The notes below the pieces were generated by a model that searched no databases, was not told the origin of the DNA, and saw only the letters and a list, made by a program, of their open reading frames with translations. A DNA stretch of 64,000 nt, from assembly GCA_000727475.1 (NCBI GenBank), contig KL647305.1:1368370-1432369 (forward strand). The letters are read 5' to 3'. This stretch comes from Sarcocystis neurona. Its lineage: Eukaryota; Apicomplexa; Conoidasida; Eucoccidiorida; Sarcocystidae. This document shows positions 37,301 to 52,830 of this stretch, in pieces (the first letter of the stretch is position 1; each line of letters begins with the position of its first letter). Position numbers and translations under genes: made by a program.

Positions 37301-38268
37301 CTCTACCGATTTCTCTTGCAGCTCCGGGGCTGTTTCTCTTCAGCTGTCCCTCGCGCTTAGTCTGTGCGACACAGACTGTCTTCCTTTCTTCTCGTTTGTT
37401 GTCTCTCCGTCTATTCGTCCATTCGATTTGTCGCCCCCCCCCCCCCCCACCCTCACCCCGGTCTCCACTTACATAAATATATCTCAACATGTTCAACAAC
37501 TAGGGTCAGAGACGGCTGCGTCGCTGCTGCTCAAATTGTAGGGCCTACACACCACCTGCTACCCGTAACAGACTCTGCACTACAACATCCGCGCTTTTGC
37601 TACATACATACATAAGGGACTCTGTGGACGCAGGTGGAGTCGTATACATACATTTTTCTGTTTACGTCTTTACACACATATGTGGATGTACACGGGTGCA
37701 GAGCCGGTGTATCTATGTTGTATGGGCCCGTCCTGACAATCTCGTGTGAAATCGTTGTTGCGGGGCGTTCTCCTTACTGCGCGAAGCGGACACACCTTCG
37801 ACACATGCGTGTACACAAAGTTACTCAGTTGCGACGCATTACTTAGCTGGACTTAGCGTACAGCTAAGTATCAGCATGTACCTGTATCTGCAGATACGCT
37901 ACAGTAGAAACTTGAGTCTATATCTATATCAATTTATATATATATACTTGCTATGTCAACGTATATGTCTCTCTCACGTGTGTATATATATGTACAACCG
38001 TTTGTGCCATACGTTCCATATCTATATATATCTATACACAAATGTGTGTACGTATATATGTGTGTGTATCCATTAAAGTGTACTATATACACTTGAGTAT
38101 AAACGTACACGTGTCGCTGTGTGGATATGTACACGTAGTACGAAGACAGCAACGCAGGTGTGTGTAGGAGTACGTGTGTCTCGACAAATGCGATACGGGT
38201 GTCTGTGTCTGAGGACGTGGCTCTTCACGTATTTTTGCGTAGATGGAATCTCCCTGTCTGCATACATG

Positions 38269-38304
<36 letters not shown>

Positions 38305-39014
38305 TTTACAGAGAGAGTGCTGCATATCTATATATATCTATTTATTTACAGAGAGAGGGAGAAACTCGTATGTATACATTTCCTTGCAACAGTGTAAAAG
38401 AAGGAATCTGGGAATATTTGAACATCGCGCACGCGTAGAGAACAACGTGAGGCTTCCGCATTACAGCAACAGGTGCGGCAACACGGGAACCGGAAGCAGC
38501 GCACGAGACCACGCACCAGTGGAGAGTGTATCAGCAGCAGCAACAGGCAATAATCCCAAATAATCTTCATCAGACGCCCTGTCCCCACACTTCGCCGTCC
38601 CCGCGTGCGAGTTGTCTCTCCTGTCGCTGCTGCTGCTCCTGCACGGCCGCTGCTGCTGCTCCTGCACGGCCGCTGCTGCTGCTCCTGCACGGCCGCTGCT
38701 GCTGCTCCTGCACGGCCGCTGCTCGCGCTGCTGCCCCGCCGCTGCTGCTGCTGCCTCTGTGGCGCAGCCTCGACGTTGCTTGCTGCTCGCGTACTGCTGT
38801 GGCGTTTGGTTTTGCCCCTCAGTGGTGCTGTGTGTCTGCTGCTGCTGTGTTGCTGCTGCTATCTGCTGCTGCTTCTGCTGCCGCTTGTCCTCCTGAGTGT
38901 CTCTCTCTTGTCTCTCTCTGACTGCGCTGCTGGTGATGCGGTGCGACTGCTGCTGCTACTGCCTCTTTCTTCTCTCAGGAGCGACCAGCTGATGATCCGT
39001 TCGCAGACTTCTGA
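27832..39014 (+). CDS. AGC-family protein kinase with degenerate glycine loop and giant low-complexity inserts (five exons)
   Basis: Exons 27832-31577, 32955-32993, 35519-35627, 36829-37035, 38979-39014; 4,137 bases, 1,378 residues, GT-AG with matching phases. Residues 147-166 form kinase strands beta1-beta2 (DYYILAKIVEKRKSRLWLCR), but the three glycines of GxGxxG are replaced. About 700 Ala/Ser/Gln-rich residues follow before the beta3 lysine (LFAVKEV, Lys876). NER supplies the helix-C Glu. The catalytic loop is FRDLQASN (Asp975; Gln977 where DLK has Lys), DFG is at 993, CGTLHAMAPE at 1012-1021. A roughly 200-residue insert precedes SFAVDWWSFGILLFEM (about 1235). Exons 2-4 give VPFGYRDYDNDL, VPDEAKDLIIQLLH and ADPERRLGCRGG; exon 5 gives ERPADDPFADF, a C-terminal hydrophobic motif ending in Phe as in PKA. 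The start is the first in-frame ATG and could be preceded by another exon. An unseen exon in the last intron is possible. Confidence 0.82.
31578..35518 (+). other. Kinase introns 1 and 2
   Basis: Intron 1 (31578-32954) has CTG/TGC triplet tracts to about 32280, then pyrimidine-rich sequence to 32900. Intron 2 (32994-35518) begins purine-rich (33000-33440), is unique to about 34000, then is dominated by CT-rich and GTAT/TA microsatellites (34020-35420). The 39-base exon 2 between them is supported by its AGC motif PFGYRDYD and by phase (two bases carried in, two out). Confidence 0.7.
35628..38978 (+). other. Kinase introns 3 and 4
   Basis: Intron 3 (35628-36828) is pyrimidine-rich to 36070 and then TA/GTAT-rich to 36600. 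Intron 4 (37036-38978) contains a C15 homopolymer at 37434-37448, a 10-bp stem (TTACTTAGCT at 37840, complement ending 37870), TA microsatellite at 38270-38300 and a 23-bp tandem repeat near 38640. A pyrimidine-rich tract ending TTCTCTCAG at 38978 precedes the last exon. Confidence 0.65.
38624..38724. repeat. 23-bp tandem repeat, three full copies plus partial ends
   Basis: The unit GCACGGCCGCTGCTGCTGCT plus CCT starts at 38641, 38664 and 38687, with a diverging fourth at 38710. Because 23 is not a multiple of three, each copy shifts the reading frame, which fits its intronic position in the kinase gene. Confidence 0.85.
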
Positions 39015-42000
39015 TACTGCTGCATGCGAAAGCACTAGTAGGGCGCGCCGCACTAGCTCTTTTCCTCTGGGAATGGAGGAGACGAAGAAGAGGAACTCTC
39101 TTTTTTTTGAGCCCGAAAGAAACTAACTAGCAGGAGAAGGGAAGACGCATGTATTTGTTGCCGTTCGCCTGCACGAGAATTTCAGTGTATGGCAGCTTCT
39201 CTACACGTCTTTTGCATCTAGGATGGAAGTGAGACAGAGTCGCTATACCGTTCGCACCGGCTTCTCCTCCTCCTCCTTATCCTCGGAGCATGGCTACTTG
39301 CGAGCTTGAGAGAAAATTCGGTGCTAGCAGAGTAGCGAGGGTAAACGTTGCAGGAAACTCAGCAAATGTTTACTGGAAACTCACGAGTGCTGTTCTCGAC
39401 TGGCGAAAATATTTTCTTTCTTGTGCGCACTTGCCTAAAAACAGCAGGCCACCCGTCTGCCTGTCTAGCTGTCGTCACCCACACACACATACACACATAT
39501 ATATATATATATACATTCATACATATATTTACATATGCGTGTGTCTGAATGGGGCTAGTGGAACACGGATAACGAACTGAAAGGCAATATCACGAATTTA
39601 CCTGTAGTGTACCCTCACCCTTTCCATAAAAATAGAGTAGTGCCATGTGTAACAGTTTCCAGTTACAAAGGTAACAGACTGCTATAAGTGCAACAACTCC
39701 GCAGTTATTACAATTGGAGTCAATAGCGGCGGTGGGCATTCGAGTGAGCGCAGTACAACGAAAGAATCCCCCAAGCCTACAATTTTAAGGCATTCGTAAG
39801 TGGTGGCCAGCTGATGTTAACTCGTTGCCGCCGAACAACGGAAAACAGAGTGTACAGAAGTGCATGTATAAAGCATTACATGTATAAATATATATATGTG
39901 TATATATATATGTTGGTGTTGTCTGAGGCATAGTGAAGCCACATGCCTGGTGCGCGCGTGCTGAAGCCTTTACTGGAACTAAAAATTCCGCTGCTGCGTC
40001 GACAGGATACACAGAGCTACAAGTTGCTTAGTGTTCTATGTCGCAGTGTTCCAAGCTGCGTCTTTTCCGACCATTTCGCACCGCATCGCACCTACTTGTG
40101 GTGGATCTTCAAAATTTTTCTGTCGCCGGAGGCCCGACATTGCTTCGAGTGCGTTATACTCGTGGTGATCAGCTGTGTTCTTGTGGAGTGGCCTTGTACC
40201 AGGAGTGTATCCTTCCTTTTAAGAGTGGCAACCCTTCTCCAACAGCAGTTTCTGTCGCTGAAGGAGTTATAATTGCAATAATATTATCAGTGAAAGACGT
40301 AATATTAGCAGTAGTATTACTTCAGTGCCTACTTACCTGACTGTACGTGCGTTACAGCCACCCCAGAAAACAGGGTGCTCCTGCTACACCACTCTTGTTC
40401 TCGTCAGCACTTCCACTCCTACTGTTGATGCTATCGTTTATCACTCCTCCCTCTATTTTTGAGATTTCTTCTACAGCTGACACAGCAATCCCTGCACCTA
40501 CTACTAGCGTTGCGTTTTTCTAGTCGCTCTTCGCTATCCAGCTCCTTTCTCTTTCAGTATTCCCTGTTGGAACAACCGCTACAGCCTCACCAGGACACTT
40601 GTAACGGCGAATGCCGTCCTCGGTACTATCGCTGCGATTTTTGCTGTTTCGGATTCGCGATTGCTGCTGCTTTTGCTATATGGGTACCGACCACAAAATC
40701 ATGACGACTACTCCCACAAGTGCTTCTCCTATTCACTCCGCTACGCCCCTCCTAGTAGTGTCGCTATTCGTTTCAAAATGACCTGCACCACTCCTGGCTG
40801 AAAATCTCGTTCTACTGTTGCTGCCGACCCCTTGGATACTGCTGCTATCATCGTCATTACTCTCAAGCACTACTGTTTCCACTGACTCCACTCAAAAGGC
40901 GCTGCTTCCAGGTTGGTGACCAGGAGGACCACTGCCAGATGTGATAGTACTGCTACTGCTACTACCCGTGTAATTATTCTACTGCTACCACTACTACCAC
41001 CATCAACACTGCCACTACTACTTATAGGACATCATAGTACAATTGTCAGGAACTACTACTTCTACTACTACTGCTACGGGAGGGTACCATATTACTATTA
41101 CCGCTATTACTACCACTACTACTACTGCTTCTACTAGTACTGTTACTGCTACTGTTACTGCTACAGGTGGGGAGCATACTACTATTACTACTACTTCTAC
41201 TACTACTTCTCCTATTACTGCTACTACAACTGCTACTACTACGGCTGGGGAGCACACTACTATTTCTAGTACTACTACTACGTGTACTACTACTGCTGCG
41301 ACTGCCGCTGCTCGTACTATATTCCTACTACTATTACAAGTGTACTACTAAATAGTAGTACTGCTTCTACTACTACTCCCACCACTACTGCTTCCACTAC
41401 TACTAGTAGTATACTACTACAACTACTTCCACTACTACTTCAGCTCCTGCTTCCACTACAGTACGTGTACGTGCAGTATGACCAAGCGTACTACTATTGT
41501 CAGATCAACTACAAATAATAATACGCTCTACTACTACTAGTATCTGCCGTGCTACTGCTACTGCAATCAGTCAAAAATGGATGCGTGACACAACCTGATG
41601 CAAGTAATCCACCGCGAATCACTCACTCTGTAACAACGCTACTATTCACAATGGCAGAGTGATCTTATTTTGAATCCTCGTTTTTGTTGCCGGTGACGGG
41701 TCGTCTCCACCTGCTTATTACCGTGTAGGATACAATGTGCAACGTCTGGCGAAGCTTGTTCTTGACAAGGTGCTGCGTGTTCGGATAGCTGCGGCAGTGT
41801 CTGCTGCTTTGCCTGTTTCGTCCACTCCCACGTGGAAGGTAAAATGGAACCGAGTGCTTTCAACGGCGCAGTCAGCAGCTGCCCCCTTAAGGAGCTGTGC
41901 AGAGTGTCTATCATAGAATTTGTTGGGTTCATACTCGGCGAATGTACCGTTTACTTTCCGCACAGTGAAGGGAGTGCTTCACTATTTCCCGAGCATACCT

Positions 42001-43503
42001 TCCCTCTGTCGCCTGCAGAGGCCATCCAGCTACCACATATATATATATATATATATTGTATATCATATATTTATACATTTAGCTGTGTGCCTGTGTGCGG
42101 GTGTGGGCACGTGTCTCTGGACGATTAGGAGAGTATGGGTGGATGATGTACCGACGTTTTTGTGAGTGTACTCATGATGCAGAGAGTCCAGTGTGTGAAC
42201 AGCGTTCGACAGCAACAGCACCAACAGCCACCGTGTCCTATTGTAGAAAAGAAAATCTGAGTCAGCGTCTCGTCTGTGTGTCTACTGGCCTGTCTTTTAT
42301 GAGCTCGTCAAGCGTTTACAGACGAGTCCACGTGTCTCTGTAGTTAAACACTGAACGGTACGGTAGGAGAGAGGTAGACATCGGTGAGTCTGCAGGGTGT
42401 CTGTGGTACAGCGAGATACGTCTTGAGGGGAAAAAACATGTTCTCGCTCGTGTGCCTTCTTCAGAAGTCTCGTAAACGTTCCCCGCTTCACTGCTCATGT
42501 CGTTCCTGCTTTGCCGCAGTCCTGCGCTACACGTGCTCCTGCTGTAGCGGCGGTCGCTGCCCCATCCGCTGCTGCTGGACTTGCTGCTGCAGCAACGTTT
42601 TCTCACTGTGCACATCTTCCTTTTTCCCGGTGGGTGGCGGAAGCATCCCAGCCCCGTCGTCAGAAGGCTGACGGTTCCGTACGTTTTCATCCGAAGAGCT
42701 ATGTACGCCCGTATCTCCCACACGCTTGCCGCATACGCACATATACATACACGTGTCGACGTGGATATATATGAGTTTACGTAAGTGAAAAGCGGTCCAA
42801 GACACTGCACACACAATTTAACAGACACGCTTGCGCGGTATCCGTGTGTATCAACGCACCCTTCCATCTGTGGTTTATGACCGGCGGCAGTATTTGTATC
42901 CAGGAAAAGAAGCGCCTTGGGAGATTATATCTTATGTTGTCACATAAAAACACCTGGCCTTCCTTACGACTAATTAACTTGGCTGCAGATCGCACTGGGT
43001 TGTTCAACCACGCGTGTGCTGCTACCTCATTGTTCTCCCCTTCTTTCTCCCTGTTGCTGACTGCAGAGGGACTTCCACACGACTTCTCGTTCGTTCTCCT
43101 CCTTCCACCTTATCCTCCTTTTCCTCTTCTCTTCCCATTTCTTTTCAAACCAACACGCAGACTTCCTCGGCATGTGTTTTCTTCAAAATTTTTCCTCACC
43201 CAAAATGAACTGCCATCGTACGGCACACTCACCTCCTCTGCGTGCCCACCGCACTGCTGCAGTGTGTGTACTGAGACATGCCCCAGCAGAAGCAGCAACA
43301 CGGCCGGTACCTGGCGCAACCAAGACGCGGCAGACGCAATAAAAAGCGAGCACAGCCGTTTCCCTATTTCGTCGGTGTGTTCTTCTCCATATCAGTGGGC
43401 GGTCTGTCTGGCCTTCCTTCTACCTTCGTTACACGTCCTCCCGTTTTCCTTCCCTCCCGTCTTTTTCGTCGGTTGCGTCCTCTCTTGGTTCACGTGTTTA
43501 CCT
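39015..43503. other. Convergent intergenic region between the kinase and NAC-alpha
   Basis: This interval must hold the 3' ends of both transcripts. 39500-39950 includes TA runs, 40930-41560 is an ACT/AGT triplet block listed separately, and 42030-42070 is TA-rich. Around 41700-41960 both strands are open with fairly balanced composition (for example QRLAKLVLDKVLRVRIAAAV on +), but no family or consistent splice model was found. 42840-43500 is pyrimidine-rich. Confidence 0.5.
40930..41560. repeat. ACT/CTA trinucleotide-rich block
   Basis: Runs of ACT, CTA, TAC and occasional CTG dominate both strands over about 600 bases, similar to the block at 13650-14215. Translations are Thr-, Tyr- or Val/Ser-rich in different frames, which is expected of a triplet repeat and not of a gene. 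Confidence 0.8.
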
Positions 43504-48315
<4,812 letters not shown>

Positions 48316-50594
48316 CTCTCTAACGCGGAAGCGGGAAGGACGGGGAACGACTCTGACCAGTGAAGTCGCAAAAGACAGACGAAAAAAAGAAAGTTTCAGT
48401 TCACGAGGAAGCGAAACCCCACAAACAACAGACACTTCTCTGCTGTTACACCCAAGCACCCCACCGCATACTGTAATCCTGTCATGCATGAGTATGTAGC
48501 AGCACAGCACATGACGCATGCCGCGCCCCGGGGGATGGTACTACCCGAGTACTACTGCTGCTGCTAGTCCTCCCCCTGCTCCCGTGCTCCGCTGCTACTG
48601 CTGCTCCGGCACTCATGCGCTGCTGTTGCTGCTGCTGTTGTATTACTCATCGCTGTGAAATACTACCAAGTACGCCGCTGCCCTACTGCTGTTGCTGCCG
48701 TGGCTTCCACCTCACAGCGCTCTTCTCTCCCACAGCAGCACGAACTGCAGCTTACCGCGACACTGCTGCGAGGGAGGTCAGGCCGTGGTGGGCCGACACT
48801 ACGCCGGTGAGCCTCCTCCTGGTTGTATTACTCTACCGGTACTGCTGCTCTGTTTCTGCTCTGCGCGTGGGAGTCCATGTGTTGCTACGACTCGGCAAAA
48901 GAGGAGATTTCCTCTCTGTCACGCGCGCGAGCAAAAGAAGAATGCTGCTGCAGCAGCGCCAGTTGCAGGGGCCACCGGCAGCAGCGCCGACAGCAGCAAC
49001 CGCACAGCCCACCGCCGCGTCGCCGCCAGCAACGTGGGCAGATGATATACACAGCAGCCACAAGAGCACCAAAAATGGCACGTGTGCAGCAGCCCCACCA
49101 GGACGACTTGCTCGGGGACAACAAAGTTTCGCTGTCGTTAATAGGAGGGCACTAATTCCGCCCATGAGAAACGAAAACAAATGCGCTAGACAAGCGAAGA
49201 AGCTCCGCATTTGTATCGATTCTACTAACTGCACACACAACACGCACAGGGAGAGGCGCACATGTGTGTATAATAATATATGTGTGTATGTTTTCTGTTA
49301 TCGCTGGATATCTTCTGTGTATAAGCCACTACTTCGTGACCGGGTCACCCGTATAACGGCCACCGCAGGCAGTTCCTCGAAGTCTTCTGCTGCTGGGCTG
49401 CATCCCGCGTGGACACTTGCTGTCTACACAGAGGCTGCCGTAGTCTGCTCCGTAGTACTTGCTGGTTATTGCTATTTTCACTCCTGTGACCTGCTACTGC
49501 TACGAGTTCTGTGGGGGCTGCTCTTGCCAAGTGCTGCTAATGTAGGGTGTTGTTCTTCGTTGTCGCCGCAGTCATTTGCTATTCCTGCGGCCACGGCACA
49601 GCTGGAAGGGCAAACGACTGATGCGGTTTGGCTGCAGAAGAAAAGTCAACGAGGAAAGTAGAGTCCTCTCCGTGGATGCGTGAAAGAATTTCCTCTCTCA
49701 TGCTGTCGCTGCTGCAGTGTCTCGACTTGTTTCCTCATGAAATCGTTGCTGTTATGTTTCTGCTGCTGCTGGCTTTGTTCCTGCTGCTGCTGCTAGGACT
49801 CGGTACTGCACGGCGCACTGAAGTAGTACTGGTGTCGTCGGCTGCATCTGTTCTCCTCCTGCCACTTGGTTCCACTTGCCGCAACAAGTATTTACACTCT
49901 GGAGGACGGTGAAAATCCCCGTTCTGCTGCTGCAACACCCTGTGTGCGGGCGAGGAAGGGGGTGCTGCTTCTACTGTTGCTGCTGCGACCCGTGCGTGAG
50001 TCTTCTGTATACCGTAATAAAGGCCATCGCTGCTGCTGCTGCTTCTGCCGTATATAAAGGTACGTCCCTCGTGGACGAACGAAGACGGGAGCTCGTGTTC
50101 GGCAATAGCAGCTGGAATACGTAAATGAACCTCACGTAGTGAGGCGAAGGTGGCTACCCCAGTGGCTGCTCCTGTTAGTAAGGAGGCTGCCGCCCAGGGA
50201 GAAGAGGAGCTCTACTGTTCCTGTTGCGCCGCTGCTGCAAAATGAAAGCGATGCAGTGAGTAGCGTCGTCTACCACTGCGGCCACATGCGACCGATTCAC
50301 GGTTTACACGAACCTTACGACGACAAAGCGACGCCGACAATTGCAGTTTCAGCAGCAGCAGCACCTGAGCAGCAGCAGTTGCAACAGGAACAACGGAGAG
50401 TACTAGACAGATAGATCCCCACGCGGGAGCTTGAGTGCGGCGACAGCTGTACATCGTCGGCAGCGCATCCATGATAGCAGAAAGCAACGGCAGCACTGCT
50501 GCGGCAGAACCTCTAAGAAGACCAAGCGCTGTAGCCGTAGCAGCAGAAGGCAGTCACAATAACAGGGCACTAATAACGGCCGAAGCAGGCTGGC

Positions 50595-50960
50595 ATGGCG
50601 GCCGCATCGACGGTGCAGCAGTCTGAAATCAGTAGCGTTGTACCGCAGCAACACACACGCGCAGCAGCAGCAGCAGTAGGCTTGCAGCAGCAACACCTTT
50701 CGCAAGTCGGAAGCAGCCGCAACAGTTTGGCAGCACTGACGGCGAGCAACAGCAGCAGGAGTTGCACACAGGCAGCTACTCTTCTGCACGTCAACTTTAG
50801 CGGAGAGCAGCAACAGCGTCAGGCGTCAACGATGGCTGCGGGAGAAGAAGAATCTCTTGGCGTCGTAGCCAGTCGTGCTTCGTCGAATGCTAATTTAACG
50901 TCGGGGAGTGCCGGTCACCTCTCTCTGGTTAACGGTTCAAGGGGCAACTGTAGAGTATAG
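50595..50960 (+). CDS. Hypothetical 121-residue open frame, possible exon
   Basis: ATG to stop without long homopolymer runs apart from short Gln and Ala stretches. The sequence includes VQQSEISSVVPQQHTR and SRASSNANLTSGSAGHLSLV. No domain is recognised. It sits in a CAG-rich area where chance open frames are common, so it may not be real. Confidence 0.2.
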   Translation: MAAASTVQQSEISSVVPQQHTRAAAAAVGLQQQHLSQVGSSRNSLAALTASNSSRSCTQAATLLHVNFSGEQQQRQASTMAAGEEESLGVVASRASSNANLTSGSAGHLSLVNGSRGNCRV

Positions 50961-52299
50961 CTGAATGTACGTGAGTGTGCAGACGCGCGCAGGGAGATGT
51001 AGGGGTGAGATGCCAGAATGTGTGACAGGGGTGTGCCCAGGCGACAATGGCAGGTAGAGTAAGTCCAGGTGGAACTTTTTCCTCAACGCTTGTGCAGGTA
51101 GAAGTTACGTAGGGCCACATACTGCACTCACCCTCTTTATATGCGACCATGCACATGTATGTATATATACATATATATATGGGAAGACATCCATATCTCC
51201 ATCCCTACACACGCGTACACATGGTTACACATATAGATATACACGTGTATCACCCCAGTCGTTCACAAATCCGCACAAGCATGTTTTGACAGCGTCGCCT
51301 TGTACAATAAAGGACACATCGGTCTGATGATATTTACCAACAGGTGAAGAAACTGACCATTGTATAGACGCGCGCTTGAAGGAAAAAGTGCATAGACATA
51401 CGTCTATGTGTATCTATGTGTGTACAATACTTGTGTCAAGCGTCGTGCCTCTCCACGGAAAGCCATTCACATCCTCCTGTACTCGAGCGTGTACGTATAC
51501 ATGTCTAATTATTATATGTGTATGAATATATTATTACGTGCTGATTTGTGCGGAGATAGGTATGGAAATCCTCAATGAATCTGTTAGTTAATCGTTAGAG
51601 CTACACCAATTGCAGTGCAGTCACCGGCAGGAATAGGCGACTTGAAGGCAAAGATTCTGGCGAATGAGCATTCCGCCCGAACAGACACCTACGCGTGCCC
51701 CACGTGTAACGCTCCTCGAAACACGCTCGCACACACACGGGGGTCCTCTAGACCGGAACAAGATCAGGCGATACGAAGAGATGGAAAGGTTAAAGAGAGC
51801 TTCTCAAAGTGGCAGCAGGGAAAACGAGTGAATAACTGACAGAACGAGACGTAGCTGCCCCGAGTTGATGCGGTTCTCGAGCTGAGAAGCCATACACAGA
51901 CAGGCATATGGAGTTCCATTATTTACACAGAAGGTAGGTCTCGGTGCAATCTGCGAAGCGATAACGCAGCAGACAGGAAATGAAGGGAGACGCCACGACG
52001 GCAGAGCTGAGCTCACTCTTACGTGTGTGTAGACGGAGTGCGTAGGTGTCCTTTGCAAAAGAATCCGCGCCTTCTGTGTGTTTCTCTTGGTAGGCGTGTA
52101 CACACTTGTATATAGAGCAACCCTGGCATGTGCGAATGTCTGTGTGGCGGGCGCCGACCAGCCCTCGGTAACAAGGATTTGCAATTGCGTGAGCTGCATC
52201 AGGAACGCATAAATTTTTTTTCTCCGCACAGAGGCGCAAGGGAACGTGTCCGGATCTCTTGCCCTCTTTCTCCTTCTCACGGAGGCAGTTCAGACATCC

Positions 52300-52830
52300 G
52301 TTGCTTGTGTGTCTATGTATATATGTAATGTATGCATGTATGTTATGTATGTATGTATGCATGCATGTAATGTATGTATGTTTGTAATGTATGTATGTAT
52401 CTATGTATCTATGTATGTATGTATGGTATGTATGTATGTTATGCATGTACGTATGTAATGTATGTATGTATGTATGTATGTATGTACGTGTGTGTGTGTG
52501 TGTGCATGTATATATGCATATGTATGTATGTAAGTATGTATGTATGTATGCATACACGTATGTATGTGTATGTATGTATCTATGTATGTATCTATGTATG
52601 GTATGTATGTATGTTATGCATGTACGTATGTAATGTATGTATGTATGTATGTATGTACGTGTGTGTGTGTGTGTGTGCATGTATATATGCATATGTATGT
52701 ATGTAAGTATGTATGTATGTATGCATACACGTATGTATGTGTATGTATGTATATATGTGTATGTATATATGTATGTATGTATGTGTGCACGTGTGTGTGC
52801 ATATGTGTGTTTGTGTGTGTGTATGTTTGT
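52300..52830. repeat. GTAT microsatellite block containing a 175-bp tandem duplication
   Basis: The tract is built of GTAT with GTGT and GCAT interruptions. A complex segment starting GTATGGTATG at 52421 recurs from 52596, offset 175, with the same order of interruptions (TTATGCATGTACG, then GTGTGT, then GCATACACGTATG), differing mainly by small GTAT and GT length changes. A shorter related block precedes it. The cysteine/methionine/valine-rich frames are artefacts. Confidence 0.9.

Noticed and set aside
38605..39126. Long + strand frame ending in a Lys/Glu-rich tail as the kinase C-terminus
   Set aside because: Phase from the previous exon requires a different frame, which ends in the AGC hydrophobic motif.
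48316..48519. Longer NAC-alpha N-terminus from an upstream in-frame start
   Set aside because: The extra residues are unlike any NAC-alpha, and the ATG at 48315 has good context.
50403..50813. Cys/Leu-rich - strand frame as a cysteine-rich protein
   Set aside because: The Cys and Leu come from TGC and CTG triplet runs read in sequence; no ordered cysteine pattern is present.
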